Positions 8,056 to 18,215 of a DNA stretch of 58,362 nucleotides are shown here, piece after piece. The notes below the pieces were generated by a model, which worked only from the letters and a program-made list of their open reading frames with translations, had not been told where the DNA came from and searched no databases. The position numbers and the translations under genes were made by a program. Every line of letters begins with the position of its first letter. The first letter of the stretch is position 1. Origin of the DNA: Clostridiales bacterium (GTDB lineage Bacteria > Bacillota > Clostridia > Caldicoprobacterales > UBA3941); contig JAAYGY010000101.1 of the NCBI GenBank assembly GCA_012735575.1, forward strand, positions 1 to 58,362. The letters are read 5' to 3'.

Positions 8056-8101
8056 ATATGCATAAAGAATTATATGCATAAAGATTTATATGCATAAAGA
8101 T
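8054..8101. repeat. Three tandem 16-bp repeats in the divergent spacer 7923-8314
   Basis: TTATATGCATAAAGA plus one base is repeated three times (8054-8069, 8070-8085, 8086-8101); only the last base varies. Each unit contains the self-complementary TATGCATA, so there are three evenly spaced palindromes at about one and a half helical turns. The rest of the 392-bp spacer holds the YitJ-like promoter, a dispersed element copy and AT-rich DNA; a TATAAT at 8235-8240 without a good -35 could serve the rightward gene. Confidence 0.85.
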
Positions 8102-8314
8102 TAAAAGTATGAACCAGCATGACAGGTTAATTATAATACAGTACTGAATGAATATTAATACATCTTTTGAGGAATGTCAATTTATTGTCAAGACATGAGC
8201 TTTTAAAATTCTTCCTAATATCAGGACAATAAGATATAATAAGAAATAATACTTTAACTGGTTACAGCAAAGGGCCTTGTCAATATTTGTTAAGGGGAAG
8301 AGGGGTAGTAGCAG

Positions 8315-9064
8315 ATGGAAAAAGTTAAGGCTGTGGTACTGGCAGGAGGCAGCTACAAAGATGATTTAGATATAAATAACAAGTCTTTTATTGAAATAGG
8401 CGGGAGATGGATAGTTGAGTATGTAGTAGATGGTCTCAGGGATTCCAATTTGGTAGATGGCATCTCCATAATTGGGCCGGTTGACAGATTAAAAGAACGG
8501 TTACAAGGCAAGGTGGACCACTTTATTCAGGAAGACAAAGACCTTTTGGTAAACCTGCAGAAAGGGTTAACACCTTTTAAGGACCAGGACTTTGTTTTGG
8601 TAGTAACATCTGATATACCCATGATAAATGGACAGGTGGTAACGGATTTTGTGCAAAGATGCTATGACCAGCCTGCTGATCTTTGCTACCCTATAGTGGA
8701 TAAAAGGGTGAATGATAAACTATTCCCTGGGTTTACACGGACCTATGTAAAACTTAGGGAGGGCACCTTTACGGGTGGCAATATATTAGGGCTTAACCCC
8801 AAAGTTGTAGAAGATTGTGAGGACCTGGCCAGAAAAATCATAGATAACAGAAAGAAACCTTGGGATATAGGCAAATTCCTGGGCAGCAAAATTCTAATAT
8901 TACTGGCTACGGGCAAGCTTTCTATCTCCCATTTAGAGAAGCGTTTCTTTGAACTGTTGGGAATAAAGGCTCGAGCTATCATTAGTCCTTATCCGGAACT
9001 GGCTAATGATATAGATAAGCCTGAAGACGTTGAGCTGGTGAAATATTATTTAAAAATGGATTAG
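8315..9064 (+). CDS. MobA-like NTP transferase domain protein
   Basis: The 249-residue protein begins with a nucleotidyltransferase signature, VKAVVLAGGSYKDD, followed by NNKSFIEIGGRWIVEYVVDGL. It has a second motif, VLVVTSDIPMING, in which the Asp of SDIP is the expected metal ligand. This is the GT-A-like fold of MobA, IspD and sugar-nucleotide transferases. The usual GxGxR lysine/arginine loop is replaced by GGSYKDD, so the exact nucleotide and acceptor are unknown. ATG 8315 follows GAGGGG. It starts a rightward unit divergent from the YitJ-like gene. Similar proteins are common hypothetical members in clostridia; a molybdenum cofactor role is not supported, because no moa or mob genes are nearby. 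Confidence 0.85.
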   Translation: MEKVKAVVLAGGSYKDDLDINNKSFIEIGGRWIVEYVVDGLRDSNLVDGISIIGPVDRLKERLQGKVDHFIQEDKDLLVNLQKGLTPFKDQDFVLVVTSDIPMINGQVVTDFVQRCYDQPADLCYPIVDKRVNDKLFPGFTRTYVKLREGTFTGGNILGLNPKVVEDCEDLARKIIDNRKKPWDIGKFLGSKILILLATGKLSISHLEKRFFELLGIKARAIISPYPELANDIDKPEDVELVKYYLKMD

Positions 9065-9114
9065 TAATTAAAGCAATAAAAAATTCTCTTTTATATTAAT
9101 AAATTTGAAGGAAT

Positions 9115-9145
9115 TTGACAAAAAATGCAGAATATTTCCTATATA
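9115..9145 (+). promoter_or_regulatory. Candidate sigma-A promoter for the GGDEF-like gene
   Basis: TTGACA (9115-9120) is followed after 19 bp by TATATA (9140-9145). Transcription from here would begin after the possible ATG at 9125, which supports the downstream start at 9176. Confidence 0.45.
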
Positions 9146-9175
9146 GGACTTGCTAGGGTAGGAGGGGGCATTTCT

Positions 9176-10210
9176 ATGCTAAGACTGGAATGGATGGCCA
9201 GATTATTCGCAATAATAATTACCGTGTTAGTCGGGATATTTTTAGGCCCCTCTTTGTTGGTTTGCTGTCTGTACGCCTTATTTCTATTATTCAAAAAATA
9301 CACCTATCCCTGGACTTTAGGATCTTATTACAATGTCATGATAGAAGCAGTGGAGATCGCGGCACTTTTGTATATACATGCTGCCTCTTCATCGGCCTTG
9401 GTGTCCGTATTGTTTTTATCCTTTATTGTAAGAATGGTTTTGGTATATGATATCAAGGTTTTTCTGCCTGTAAATATATTAATATCAGTCCTTTTTATAC
9501 TGGTGGATTATTATATTACTGGTTCACATCTAGGAACTAATGGAATATATCGAGCTATCTATTGGGTAACAGGATTTGGATTTTTAAACTGGATTTTATG
9601 GGACTTTCATTCATTTGTTAAATATCTGGAGGAGAGCCAGCAAAAGTTAAAGGATACCATAGGCATAAAGGATATTTTGATAAAGGAGCTAAACCAGTCC
9701 AGAAAAGAACTTTTAGAATCCAACGATGAGCTATATATCTGGGCAAATACCGATCCCTTAACCGGTTTATATAATTCCAGATATTTTAACAGATATTGGG
9801 ATAACTTAGCTGAACAGTTTAGTCAGATCAAGCAAAACAATTATCCAGTGGCCCTGGTGCTTATAGACATTCAGGGTCATAGGATATACAACGACGTGTA
9901 CGGACATGCTGCTGGGGATATACTTATACAGGATCTGGTCGCTATAATAAGGGAGTGTGCTGAAGCTGAGGATATTTTAGTAAGGTATAGCGACTATGTG
10001 TTCTCAGTTATTATTCCCGGCCAGCAGGAAGCAGAGGCCATAAAATTTTATCACAGGTTTAAGAACCAAGTTAAAGAATATTCTCAGGCCAACCCCGGCA
10101 TGCGAAACATAGAGGTTTTTATAGGCTGGGCCTGCTGTCATGATATTGTTGAGGAAACTAAAGAAGACCTGATAAACAGGGCTATAAAATCCATGCGAAT
10201 AATAAATTAA
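9176..10210 (+). CDS. Membrane protein with a degenerate GGDEF domain
   Basis: I start at ATG 9176 because AGGAGGGGG lies 7 nt before it; an upstream ATG at 9125 has no such site. The 344-residue protein has about five hydrophobic segments in residues 8-145, a short coiled coil (150-190), then a GGDEF-type domain. The entry motif NTDPLTGLYNSRYFN and the metal-side LIDIQGHRIYNDVYGHAAGD are recognisable. The catalytic GGDEF itself reads SDYVF (residues 272-276), and there is no RxxD inhibitory site before it. Diguanylate cyclase activity is therefore very unlikely; a sensory or nucleotide-binding role is possible. A strong terminator separates it from cheA. Confidence 0.85.
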   Translation: MLRLEWMARLFAIIITVLVGIFLGPSLLVCCLYALFLLFKKYTYPWTLGSYYNVMIEAVEIAALLYIHAASSSALVSVLFLSFIVRMVLVYDIKVFLPVNILISVLFILVDYYITGSHLGTNGIYRAIYWVTGFGFLNWILWDFHSFVKYLEESQQKLKDTIGIKDILIKELNQSRKELLESNDELYIWANTDPLTGLYNSRYFNRYWDNLAEQFSQIKQNNYPVALVLIDIQGHRIYNDVYGHAAGDILIQDLVAIIRECAEAEDILVRYSDYVFSVIIPGQQEAEAIKFYHRFKNQVKEYSQANPGMRNIEVFIGWACCHDIVEETKEDLINRAIKSMRIIN

Positions 10211-10227
10211 AATAACTTGAACCTAAT

Positions 10228-10281
10228 AATCTTCTTTGCATGATATTGATTGAAATAATATTATAGCAAAGAAGATTTTTT
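10228..10281 (+). terminator. Rho-independent terminator
   Basis: AATCTTCTTTGC (10228-10239) pairs perfectly with GCAAAGAAGATT (10266-10277) in a 12-bp stem, followed by a T run. Confidence 0.9.
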
Positions 10282-10441
10282 ATTTTGCCAGTATAAAAAT
10301 AATGGCTACTATACATTACAATTTACTATTTAAAAGTTTTAATTATGTTTTAAGCATATCAATATTGGTTATTTGTTTTTAAAACCTTTATTTTTTCACT
10401 TCTATACCCAGGGCTACTCTCAATAGAAAGGAGGGGTTCAC

Positions 10442-12403
10442 GTGGATGACATACTAAGAGATGCATTTTATGAAGAAGCGGATGAAATGTTTCAAGAGAT
10501 CGAGGATGCTTTACTGGAGATAGACGGCCAGGGCGCTACAAGGGAAAGAATTGACAACTTATTTAGATATATGCATACCTTAAAAGGGTCATCCTCCGCT
10601 ATGGAAATTCACGACATGGCAAAGCTTACACATCATCTGGAGGATATTTTAGGCCAGGCAAGAGAAGGGGAACTTACACTTGGTAGAGATATAATAAATC
10701 TAATGTTTTCATGTCTTGACCAACTAAAGATTAGGGTAGCAAAGCATAAAAAAGATGAAATATATGAAATTGACATTGATAAATATATTTCAACCTTAAA
10801 CAACCTTTTAAATGCTTCTGTCCATGTCCAGGATATGAGTCAAACAGAGGATGAGGGTAAATTATATGAGATTAAAATTAAGCTGGATGAAAATTCTATT
10901 TTTAAAGGCGCCAGACTGTTTATAATAACTGACAGGCTGGGCAAGGAAGGACAGGTAGTTAAAACCAGCTGGGATGGTATAAATATTGAAGCCATAGAGG
11001 GTCAGGAATTTGATATTACATACCGGAGTGAACGTACAGGTCAGGAAATTGAAAAATTAATATACCAAATACCAGATGTTGACAAGGTGCATGTCTCAGA
11101 AATCAGTCAGCAAACCCGTAAACAAAAAGAGCAAACCCGGGACAATAAAGGACAGACCTCAGAAGAAGTCCAATCCGTTATAAGAGTTAGCATAAATAAG
11201 CTGGACAAGCTTTTAAGAATTGTTGAAGAACTGTCAGTAGACAAGGAAAGATTAAAGCAGTTAATGAAGAGGGTTGAAGAGAAATACGGCCATGACAGCG
11301 ATGTAAAAAGTTTAAGTAATCTGGTAAACCAAATAGACTTTATAGGCAACGAAATGCAAGAGTCTGTTATGTCTGCCAGAATGTATACCCTGGACAGTGT
11401 TTTTCGCCGCTTTCCCAGGATGGTAAGGGATCTGGCCCTAAAGCAGGGTAAAGAGATTGAACTGAAAGTAGAAGGTGAAAACACCGAGCTGGACAGGAGT
11501 ATTATTGAAAAAATTGTGGATCCTTTAACCCATGTAATAAGGAATGCTGTTGATCATGGAATAGAAACACCGGAACAAAGGCAAAGGTTTGGCAAGACTC
11601 CCAAAGGCACTATTAAACTATCTGCAGGCCAGGATCAGGGGCATATATACATAAAGGTTGAAGATGACGGTAGAGGAATTGACATAGACAGCTTAAAGGC
11701 CAGTGCTATAAATAAAGGGCTGTTATCTGAGGAAGAGATAGAATCTTTAAGTGAAAAAGAGCTATTGGAAGTTATATTTATGCCGGGATTTTCTACATCA
11801 GAAGAAGTAACTGACGTATCAGGCCGGGGTGTAGGCATGAATGTGGTAAAGGATAATATAGAAAAAATAAACGGGGTTATAGAAATGGAAAACAGACTAG
11901 GTCAGGGATTAACCATAACCTTCAAACTGCCTTTAACCTTGGCCATTATCCAGTCTCTGCTGATTAGATCCCATAAGTACAGGTTTGCCATACCCTTACT
12001 CTCCGTTATAGAGATTATAAGAATAAAAGAGGCGGAGTATGCAAAGAGGGTAAGGTTTGCAAATGGTCATGAGGTCATGAACTGGCGTGGAGAGGTACTC
12101 CCCGTTATAAGGGTACGGGATCTATTCAATGATGTAAATGCAAAGAAACAAAAGACCTTTATAGGAATAGTTATAGGCTTTTCTACCAGCAAAATTATTC
12201 TAGGTGTCGAGGAGATAATTGGACAACAGCAGGTGGTAATTAAATCCCTGGAGAAGTTCACGGGAAAGGACAATGTTTTAGGTGAACTAAGGGGAATATC
12301 GGGAACTGCCATTTTGGGAGACGGAAATTTCGCCTATGTTCTCGATATACAGACCCTTATTAGGGAAATGATCAAGGAAAAAAGGATAAAAAGAGAAGCA
12401 TAA
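10442..12403 (+). CDS. cheA: Chemotaxis histidine kinase CheA
   Basis: CheA autophosphorylates on histidine and passes phosphate to CheY-type regulators under control of chemoreceptors. All core domains are present in 653 residues: the P1/HPt domain (1-105) with phosphoacceptor H45 in YMHTLKGSS, a P2-like segment (about 140-225), the P3 dimerisation helices (about 245-310), the P4 ATPase with N box [15 protein letters not shown]1 VEDDGRGID and G2 GRGVGMN, and the P5 CheW-like domain at the end. The start is GTG 10442 behind AAAGGAGGGG. An MCP and cheW follow in the same orientation. No cheY, cheB, cheR, cheC or cheD lies in the cluster, so partners must be encoded elsewhere. Confidence 0.97.
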   Translation: MDDILRDAFYEEADEMFQEIEDALLEIDGQGATRERIDNLFRYMHTLKGSSSAMEIHDMAKLTHHLEDILGQAREGELTLGRDIINLMFSCLDQLKIRVAKHKKDEIYEIDIDKYISTLNNLLNASVHVQDMSQTEDEGKLYEIKIKLDENSIFKGARLFIITDRLGKEGQVVKTSWDGINIEAIEGQEFDITYRSERTGQEIEKLIYQIPDVDKVHVSEISQQTRKQKEQTRDNKGQTSEEVQSVIRVSINKLDKLLRIVEELSVDKERLKQLMKRVEEKYGHDSDVKSLSNLVNQIDFIGNEMQESVMSARMYTLDSVFRRFPRMVRDLALKQGKEIELKVEGENTELDRSIIEKIVDPLTHVIRNAVDHGIETPEQRQRFGKTPKGTIKLSAGQDQGHIYIKVEDDGRGIDIDSLKASAINKGLLSEEEIESLSEKELLEVIFMPGFSTSEEVTDVSGRGVGMNVVKDNIEKINGVIEMENRLGQGLTITFKLPLTLAIIQSLLIRSHKYRFAIPLLSVIEIIRIKEAEYAKRVRFANGHEVMNWRGEVLPVIRVRDLFNDVNAKKQKTFIGIVIGFSTSKIILGVEEIIGQQQVVIKSLEKFTGKDNVLGELRGISGTAILGDGNFAYVLDIQTLIREMIKEKRIKREA

Positions 12404-12420
12404 AACCCAAAATAAAAATC

Positions 12421-14712
12421 TTGGAAGCAAAGAAAAATAATGAAAAGATGTCAGGTATGAGAAGTATAAGATATAAGCTGACTATCATCTTTATTGCTTT
12501 CGTGCTGGTCATATCTATAGCTCTTGGTTATACATCTTTTCTAAATGCACGGAATACGGTTATTGATGAGTTGCACAAAGGAATTCAGGCAGTCACAATG
12601 GGAGGCGCAAAGCTGGTTAGCAGCCGGCTGGATACACAGCTGACCTTTTTAAAAACACTGGCTGAGAGGAGAATACTAACTGATGATACCCCCCTTGAGG
12701 AAAAGCTTAAGACCCTTCAGGCAGAGGCAGACCGCATGGGCTATGATGCAATTGCAATAGTGGATTTAAACGGAGTAGCCAGGAGAAGTGATGGACAAGT
12801 TGTCAATGTATCTGACAGGGAATACTTTATCGAAGCATCTAAGGGTAACCTGTTTGTATCTGATGTACTGGTCAGCAAGAGTACAGGAGAGCTTATATTT
12901 ACCTTGGCTGCACCTATTAAAAGAAATGATAAAGTAGAGGGTGTAATCTATGCTGTATCTGATGCAGAGGAGTTAAGTGAGCTGATTCAGGACCTGGTCT
13001 ATGGTGAAAGTGGCTCCAGCTTTATAGTAAACAGTGAAGGTATTAATATTGCCAATACCGATATAGAGCTGGTTTTAAATCAGTATAACGTTATTGAAGA
13101 TGCAAAGGAAAACCCTGAACTTGCAGCAACAGCTGATATTGTAGAAAACAAGATGCTCAAAGGGGAAACAGGAGTAGGTCAATACTTCTTCAAGGGAAGG
13201 GAGAGGATTGTAGGTTATGCCCCTATTCCCTGGACTGACTGGTCTTTAGGAGTGGAGGCTGATTTAGATGAGGCGCTTCAAGGAGTTTATAGGCTGAGAA
13301 ACTTTTCTATGCTGGTTTCATTAGCCATTGCTGTATTAGGAATTTTAGTAGCCTTTATTGTTGGCGGCTCCTTGGCAAGGCCAATAATCGGTCTGACAGG
13401 TATAATTGAAAGGTTCAGTAATTATGATTTAAGCTATGATGAAGAGGATGCTGCCTTGAATTATCTGAAAAGAAAGGATGAGATAGGCAGGATTACCAAC
13501 GCACTGGTCAAAATGCAAAGGTCCTTGGCAGAGCTTATCAAGAACGCCATGGAGTCGTCAGAGATAGTTGGGGCAACATCCCAGGAGCTAAGTGCAAGTA
13601 TTGAAGAGATAAGCGGCAACACAAATAATCAATCATCCAATATACATCAAATATCCAGCTCTATAGAAGAAATGTCCGCCAATATTAATATTGTCAGCAA
13701 CAATATGCAGATGGCGTCACAGAATGTCAGTGCCATTGCCGAGAGTATGAATCAAATGGAGATTTCTATCAATGACAATACAATATATGTACAAGATATT
13801 AACCATTCAATAGGCGATATATTAAATACCATAGAAGGTACCAATAAGACCATTAACTCTATATCAGATAAATCCAAATCAGCTTCACAAACAGCGGAGA
13901 GTACTGTAGAATTAGCTGCTGAAGGAAAGCACAACCTGGATAGAAGTGTTAGCCAGATGGAGAGTATACAGAGCACTATATCGGATCTTTCCCATGTTAT
14001 TTATGGACTGGGAAAGTCAGCGGACCAGATTGGCGAGATTACCGATCTTATAAAAGACATTGCAGAACAAACCAATTTACTGGCTTTGAATGCATCCATT
14101 GAAGCTGCCAGAGCAGGAGAACATGGCAAAGGTTTTGCAGTTGTAGCCCAGGCCATAGGCAATTTGGCTGAGGAGTCCTCAAATGCTACAAAGGAGATTG
14201 CCAACGTAATAAAAAATATACAGGCCGAGATTAAAACAGCTGTGCAGAGCAGTGACAAGGGTAATGAAGTGGTTGCCAGTGGAACCCGTTTAATACAGGA
14301 CACCAGCCAATCTCTGGAGAAAATATTTGAGGCTATTCAATTAACTTCTCAGGCAATTAATGAAATAACAGAAGAAATGGGCCTGCAATCAAAAGAGGTT
14401 AACAACATCTTTATGGCTGCTAACGATATAAGTGATAGGGTAAGCAATTTAATGGCCTCACTGGAAGAAGGAGCAGCAAGCATTACAGAGATTAAGAACG
14501 ATGTAGATTCTATAAATGAGTTGATGAATGAAATCAGCGCTTCCATGGAAGAACAATCCGCTGCATCTGACCAGATAAGCAGTGCAATAAATGAAAATGC
14601 TGCAGGAATTCAGGAAATATCCCTAAGCAGTAATGAGATAGCCAAAAGTTCAGAAGAGCTGGCTGCAAATGCTCAAAGGTTGGTAGCACAGGTCCAGAGA
14701 TTTAAAATCTAA
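12421..14712 (+). CDS. Methyl-accepting chemotaxis protein (dCache-type sensor)
   Basis: This receptor has the standard layout in 763 residues: a first membrane helix (about 20-42), an extracellular Cache-type sensor domain (about 45-290) with repeated PAS-like blocks ([19 protein letters not shown], then [16 protein letters not shown]), a second membrane helix (about 297-320), HAMP (about 320-375), and a long cytoplasmic coiled-coil signalling domain with the hairpin tip [20 protein letters not shown]. It should bind a small extracellular ligand and control CheA. The TTG start at 12421 lacks a clear ribosome binding site; ATG 12448 or 12457 is also possible. It lies 17 bp after cheA and 26 bp before cheW, so the three probably act as one signalling unit. 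Confidence 0.95.
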   Translation: MEAKKNNEKMSGMRSIRYKLTIIFIAFVLVISIALGYTSFLNARNTVIDELHKGIQAVTMGGAKLVSSRLDTQLTFLKTLAERRILTDDTPLEEKLKTLQAEADRMGYDAIAIVDLNGVARRSDGQVVNVSDREYFIEASKGNLFVSDVLVSKSTGELIFTLAAPIKRNDKVEGVIYAVSDAEELSELIQDLVYGESGSSFIVNSEGINIANTDIELVLNQYNVIEDAKENPELAATADIVENKMLKGETGVGQYFFKGRERIVGYAPIPWTDWSLGVEADLDEALQGVYRLRNFSMLVSLAIAVLGILVAFIVGGSLARPIIGLTGIIERFSNYDLSYDEEDAALNYLKRKDEIGRITNALVKMQRSLAELIKNAMESSEIVGATSQELSASIEEISGNTNNQSSNIHQISSSIEEMSANINIVSNNMQMASQNVSAIAESMNQMEISINDNTIYVQDINHSIGDILNTIEGTNKTINSISDKSKSASQTAESTVELAAEGKHNLDRSVSQMESIQSTISDLSHVIYGLGKSADQIGEITDLIKDIAEQTNLLALNASIEAARAGEHGKGFAVVAQAIGNLAEESSNATKEIANVIKNIQAEIKTAVQSSDKGNEVVASGTRLIQDTSQSLEKIFEAIQLTSQAINEITEEMGLQSKEVNNIFMAANDISDRVSNLMASLEEGAASITEIKNDVDSINELMNEISASMEEQSAASDQISSAINENAAGIQEISLSSNEIAKSSEELAANAQRLVAQVQRFKI

Positions 14713-14738
14713 TCTACAATAACAAGGATGGAGGCAAT

Positions 14739-15185
14739 ATGTACAAGGAAGAGACAACCCAATTTGTTGTGTTTAGGCTGGGACTGGAGGAATATGCAAT
14801 ACCCATATTAAAGATAAATGAGATTATAAGGCTTAAGGGGATAAGTATTGCCGAAGTACCTGACACCCATGAATACGTTTTAGGCATTATCAACCTTAGG
14901 GGTGAAGTTATCCCCCTTATGGATTTGCGCCTAAGGTTTGGTATGCCAAAAAAGGATTTAGACAGTAACCACAGAGTTATTATTGTCAATATACAGGACA
15001 AAAACATAGGCTTGTTGGTGGATTCGGTATCTGAAGTTGCAGAAATTCATCACGAAGACATTGTACAACCGCTGGAAGAGATATCCAATATAAACACTCA
15101 GTATATTACGGGGGTTGCAAAGCATAAGGAAAGAATCTTTGTAATCTTGGATATAGATAACATTATTTCACCTGAAACTATATAG
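14739..15185 (+). CDS. cheW: Chemotaxis coupling protein CheW
   Basis: CheW joins receptors to the P5 domain of CheA in the chemosensory array. The 148-residue protein is a single CheW domain: an N-terminal strand TQFVVFRLGLEEYAIPI, the NEIIRL and VPDTHEYVLGIINLRGEVIPLMDLRLRFG blocks, and GLLVDSVSEV towards the end. ATG 14739 follows GGATGGAGG. It is the last gene of the cheA-MCP-cheW set. The spacer after it (15186-15310) shows no clear terminator. Confidence 0.97.
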   Translation: MYKEETTQFVVFRLGLEEYAIPILKINEIIRLKGISIAEVPDTHEYVLGIINLRGEVIPLMDLRLRFGMPKKDLDSNHRVIIVNIQDKNIGLLVDSVSEVAEIHHEDIVQPLEEISNINTQYITGVAKHKERIFVILDIDNIISPETI

Positions 15186-15310
15186 GGAACAGTCAGTTAA
15201 ATTAAGTATCTTAATAATATATTTTTGTATACTGATTTGTGTATAAAAAATGCGTAATTGTCAATACTCTCCATATAAGCTTATTTTGCTAGTGTATGGG
15301 GGTATTGACA

Positions 15311-15895
15311 ATGTTTTTTAAAAGGATAATTTCCTATATTTTAATTATAATCATATCCCTTATCCTAACTGCCAGCGCGTCATCTTATCCTGGACCAAAG
15401 CAGCAGTTAATACGGTTTCATGTCATAGCCAATAGCGATTCAAAAGAAGATCAGGCAGTTAAATTAAAGGTTAGGGATAGATTGCTTGAGGAATTTGGTC
15501 AGGAGCTAGGTCGATCCCACTCCTTAGAGGAAAGTCGTAAATTGATTCTAGAAAAGATGGATGAAATTGAGAGAACTGCACAGCAGGAGGTAGACAAATA
15601 TCTGGCTGGATATAAGGTACAAGCGGTGCTTGGACATTTTGACTTTCCTACAAAGGCCTATGGCAATATGATTCTGCCTGCAGGCAACTATGAAGCCCTC
15701 CGCATAGTAATTGGTAAGGGGCAGGGCGCCAACTGGTGGTGCGTAATGTTTCCTCCCCTTTGCTTTGTGGATATAACCCACGGTGTAGCCAGTGAAAATA
15801 TAAATCTTGCAGAAGATATGGAAGAAGAAACAAAAATAGTTTACAAATTTAAAATTGTTGAATGGTGGGATAAGCTTATATCCTTGTTTTCTTAG
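15311..15895 (+). CDS. spoIIR: Stage II sporulation protein R (SpoIIR)
   Basis: SpoIIR is made in the forespore under sigma-F and is secreted into the intermembrane space, where it triggers SpoIIGA to process pro-sigma-E in the mother cell. The 194-residue product has an N-terminal membrane/signal segment (RIISYILIIIISLILTASA) followed by the family block QLIRFHVIANSDSKEDQAVKLKVRDRLL and, later, the PAGNYEALRIVIGKGQGANWWCVMFPPLCFVD region. I choose ATG 15311 because GGGGGT lies 7 nt before it; an in-frame ATG 15296 overlaps that site. In B. subtilis spoIIR lies near prfA and ywlC; here it lies before sleB, away from that block. I saw no convincing sigma-F promoter. Confidence 0.95.
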   Translation: MFFKRIISYILIIIISLILTASASSYPGPKQQLIRFHVIANSDSKEDQAVKLKVRDRLLEEFGQELGRSHSLEESRKLILEKMDEIERTAQQEVDKYLAGYKVQAVLGHFDFPTKAYGNMILPAGNYEALRIVIGKGQGANWWCVMFPPLCFVDITHGVASENINLAEDMEEETKIVYKFKIVEWWDKLISLFS

Positions 15896-16009
15896 GAATA
15901 TTTTAACTGGTATAGACTATTTAGGGTTAACAAAAAATATAACAGAAGCTAAGGATAATTTTTCAATTCTAAGATGTTCCAATTCTAGTTTTGTGAAAGG
16001 AAGTATAAG

Positions 16010-16732
16010 ATGAAGGCAAAACAAAGGCTTCTAGTTATATCTGTTTTGTTAACCTTTTTAATATGTATGAGTTTAATAGTACAAAGCTATATTTTTAAAA
16101 AGGATGCTGAGGAAGTTGTAGTTTACTGGGGAATGACTGGAGGAAAAGTGTATGAGATCCAGCAGAAACTAAAGCAATGGGGATATTATGATGGACCTAT
16201 CGATGGAATATATGGTGCAAAAACCTTTGATGCTGTCAAGAAATTTCAGGCTAAAAATGGACTGGCTGTTGATGGCACCGTTGGCAAGCAAACTGCTGCT
16301 GCAATGGGCATTAACCTTGGGACTGCATCTGGAGGAGGCGGAGTTTCTGCACCTTCGAGGGGCGGGGGTGGAGCCAGGGGAGATGGTGATGTGTATCTGC
16401 TGGCAAGAGCAGTTCATGGTGAAGCCAGAGGCGAGCCTTATTTAGGTAAGGTAGCGGTGGCTGCAGTTATACTAAATAGAGTGGCTGATCCCAGATTTCC
16501 CAATACCATCGCAGGAGTCATATATCAGCCAGGAGCATTTACTGCCGTGTCTGATGGTCAGATAAACTTAACTCCTGACGAGGAATCCCTTAGAGCAGCC
16601 AGGGATGCCCTAAACGGCTGGGATCCAACCTATGGAGCAATATATTATTATAATCCTGCCAAGGCAACCAGCAGTTGGATATGGTCCAGACCGGTACATC
16701 TAGTTATCGGCAAGCACCACTTTGCCACTTGA
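16010..16732 (+). CDS. sleB: Spore cortex-lytic enzyme SleB
   Basis: SleB is a lytic transglycosylase stored in the dormant spore that degrades cortex peptidoglycan during germination. The 240-residue protein has an N-terminal membrane or signal segment (about 8-30), a peptidoglycan-binding domain (about 43-98, VYEIQQKLKQWGYYDGPIDG), a Gly-rich linker (105-125), and a Hydrolase_2 catalytic domain (about 128-240). The catalytic glutamate is E138 in AVHGEARGEP. ATG 16010 follows GAAAGGAAG. ypeB follows after 33 bp, the conserved sleB-ypeB pair; YpeB is needed for SleB stability and localisation. Confidence 0.96.
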   Translation: MKAKQRLLVISVLLTFLICMSLIVQSYIFKKDAEEVVVYWGMTGGKVYEIQQKLKQWGYYDGPIDGIYGAKTFDAVKKFQAKNGLAVDGTVGKQTAAAMGINLGTASGGGGVSAPSRGGGGARGDGDVYLLARAVHGEARGEPYLGKVAVAAVILNRVADPRFPNTIAGVIYQPGAFTAVSDGQINLTPDEESLRAARDALNGWDPTYGAIYYYNPAKATSSWIWSRPVHLVIGKHHFAT

Positions 16733-16765
16733 TGAGGAATCTATACATAGAGGAGGAGTAAGGCT

Positions 16766-18088
16766 ATGAGGCCAAGGCTGGGATGGTTTGTTAGCGGTTT
16801 GCTGTTTGTAGCCCTGATTATAACCGGAGTCTGGGGTTATAATCAGCACATGCAAAATATAGATTATAATAACCGTACAAACAATCTGTATGAAAAGTCC
16901 TTTTATGAGCTGGTAGGACATGTTAGCAATATAGAGACGGAATTGTCCAAGATGATGGTAAGCAGTGACCAGGGTCAAAATATTAGAATGCTGTCTGATG
17001 TATGGAGACAGGCGGAGTTTGCCGGTTCTAACCTGGGGCAGCTTCCTTTAAGGCATATGGCACTGGATAAGACCTCGACTTTTTTAAGTCAGTTATCAGA
17101 TTATTGCCGCTATCTGACCATAAAAGCAGGCGAGGGAAAGCCCTTGACCATAGAGGAAATGGAAAATTTAAAGGAACTTTATAATAGCTGTATAAATCTG
17201 GCCAATGAGTTAAAGGTTTTAGAAGATAGTGTTAACAAGGGTACCTTATCCTGGCAGGATATAAGGGATAAAGGGAATGAAAAGCTGGAGGACGTTTCCC
17301 AGGATCTGGTCACAAGGCAGTTTACCAAGATCGAGGAAACTTCTATAGAATATCCTACCCTTATCTACGACGGGCCTTTTTCAGAGACTTTGCTAAAGCC
17401 TAAAAAGCTAAATATTCAGGGTAGTAATATAGATTATAGGGAAGCCGAAAAAATAGCTATTGAGTTTATCGGAAAAGACCGGGTTGAAAAAGCCGGTAAA
17501 GGGGCTGAAACTCAAGGCACTATAGAATCCTGGGGGATAAACTTGGAAACCAATGATGGAGAAGGCCCCTTATATGTATCAGTATCAAAAAAAGGCGGCA
17601 AGGTTATTTCTGTAATAAGTGAAGGAATAGTTCAAAATACACAAATTGACTACAAGGAAGCAGAAAAGCGAGCTAAGGACTTTCTGGAAGAAAAAGGCTA
17701 TAAGGATATGGAGATAACCTATGGCCAGCACCATGATGGTACTGCGGTATTTAATTTTGCTTTTACCCAGGATGATGTAATAATTTATCCGGATCTAATA
17801 AAGGTAAAAGTTTCCTTAGGAACTGGTAATATAATAGGATTTGAGGCCATGAACTATTTGACAGCCCATAGGGACAGAGATTTAAAGGAGCCTAAATTAA
17901 GCCTGGAAGAAGCAAAAAAGCTTGTTAATAATAATTTGGATATAACATCGGAAAGATTAGCTATTATCCCCAACAGGGGTGGCGATGAAATTTTATGTTA
18001 TGAATTTAAAGGAAAATTTGGAGAAGATAACTTTATAGTATACATTAACGCTGATACAGGCAAAGAGGAAAACATATTAAAATATTAA
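16766..18088 (+). CDS. ypeB: Germination protein YpeB
   Basis: YpeB is a spore membrane protein that stabilises and holds SleB inactive until germination. The 440-residue protein has one N-terminal membrane helix (about 5-25), an N-terminal helical region with the motif LYEKSFYELVGHVSNIETELSKM, and C-terminal PepSY-type repeats (about 220-440), each with a YxEAExxA-like start such as DYREAEKIAIEFI and DYKEAEKRAKDFL. Length and layout match the family. ATG 16766 follows GAGGAGGAG, and the gene is co-oriented with sleB upstream. The spacer before the SASP gene holds a palindrome, GGTTATATAACC, but no clear terminator. Confidence 0.95.
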   Translation: MRPRLGWFVSGLLFVALIITGVWGYNQHMQNIDYNNRTNNLYEKSFYELVGHVSNIETELSKMMVSSDQGQNIRMLSDVWRQAEFAGSNLGQLPLRHMALDKTSTFLSQLSDYCRYLTIKAGEGKPLTIEEMENLKELYNSCINLANELKVLEDSVNKGTLSWQDIRDKGNEKLEDVSQDLVTRQFTKIEETSIEYPTLIYDGPFSETLLKPKKLNIQGSNIDYREAEKIAIEFIGKDRVEKAGKGAETQGTIESWGINLETNDGEGPLYVSVSKKGGKVISVISEGIVQNTQIDYKEAEKRAKDFLEEKGYKDMEITYGQHHDGTAVFNFAFTQDDVIIYPDLIKVKVSLGTGNIIGFEAMNYLTAHRDRDLKEPKLSLEEAKKLVNNNLDITSERLAIIPNRGGDEILCYEFKGKFGEDNFIVYINADTGKEENILKY

Positions 18089-18162
18089 ATACAGATAATG
18101 GAACCTTGGTTATATAACCTAGCTAATCCAGTTTTTTTGTAACATATACAAACCTCTTTGGG

Positions 18163-18192
18163 GAAAACTAGAGATGACGACTACTAATACTA
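18163..18192 (+). promoter_or_regulatory. Weak candidate sigma-G promoter for the SASP gene
   Basis: AATACTA (18186-18192) is one base from the sigma-G -10 consensus CATNNTA. A poor -35 match, GAAAA (18163-18167), lies 18 bp upstream. The position fits a forespore gene, but the leader would start almost at the ribosome binding site, so this is tentative. Confidence 0.3.
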
Positions 18193-18215
18193 GGGTCGTT
18201 AAAGGAGGTATTGAT

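Noticed and set aside
10296-10340. Further copy of the dispersed palindromic element
   Set aside because: ATAATGGCTA resembles one arm, but the rest and the second arm do not match.
18100-18145. Terminator between ypeB and the SASP gene
   Set aside because: GGTTATATAACC is a palindrome but has no usable loop, and the T run lies too far from it.
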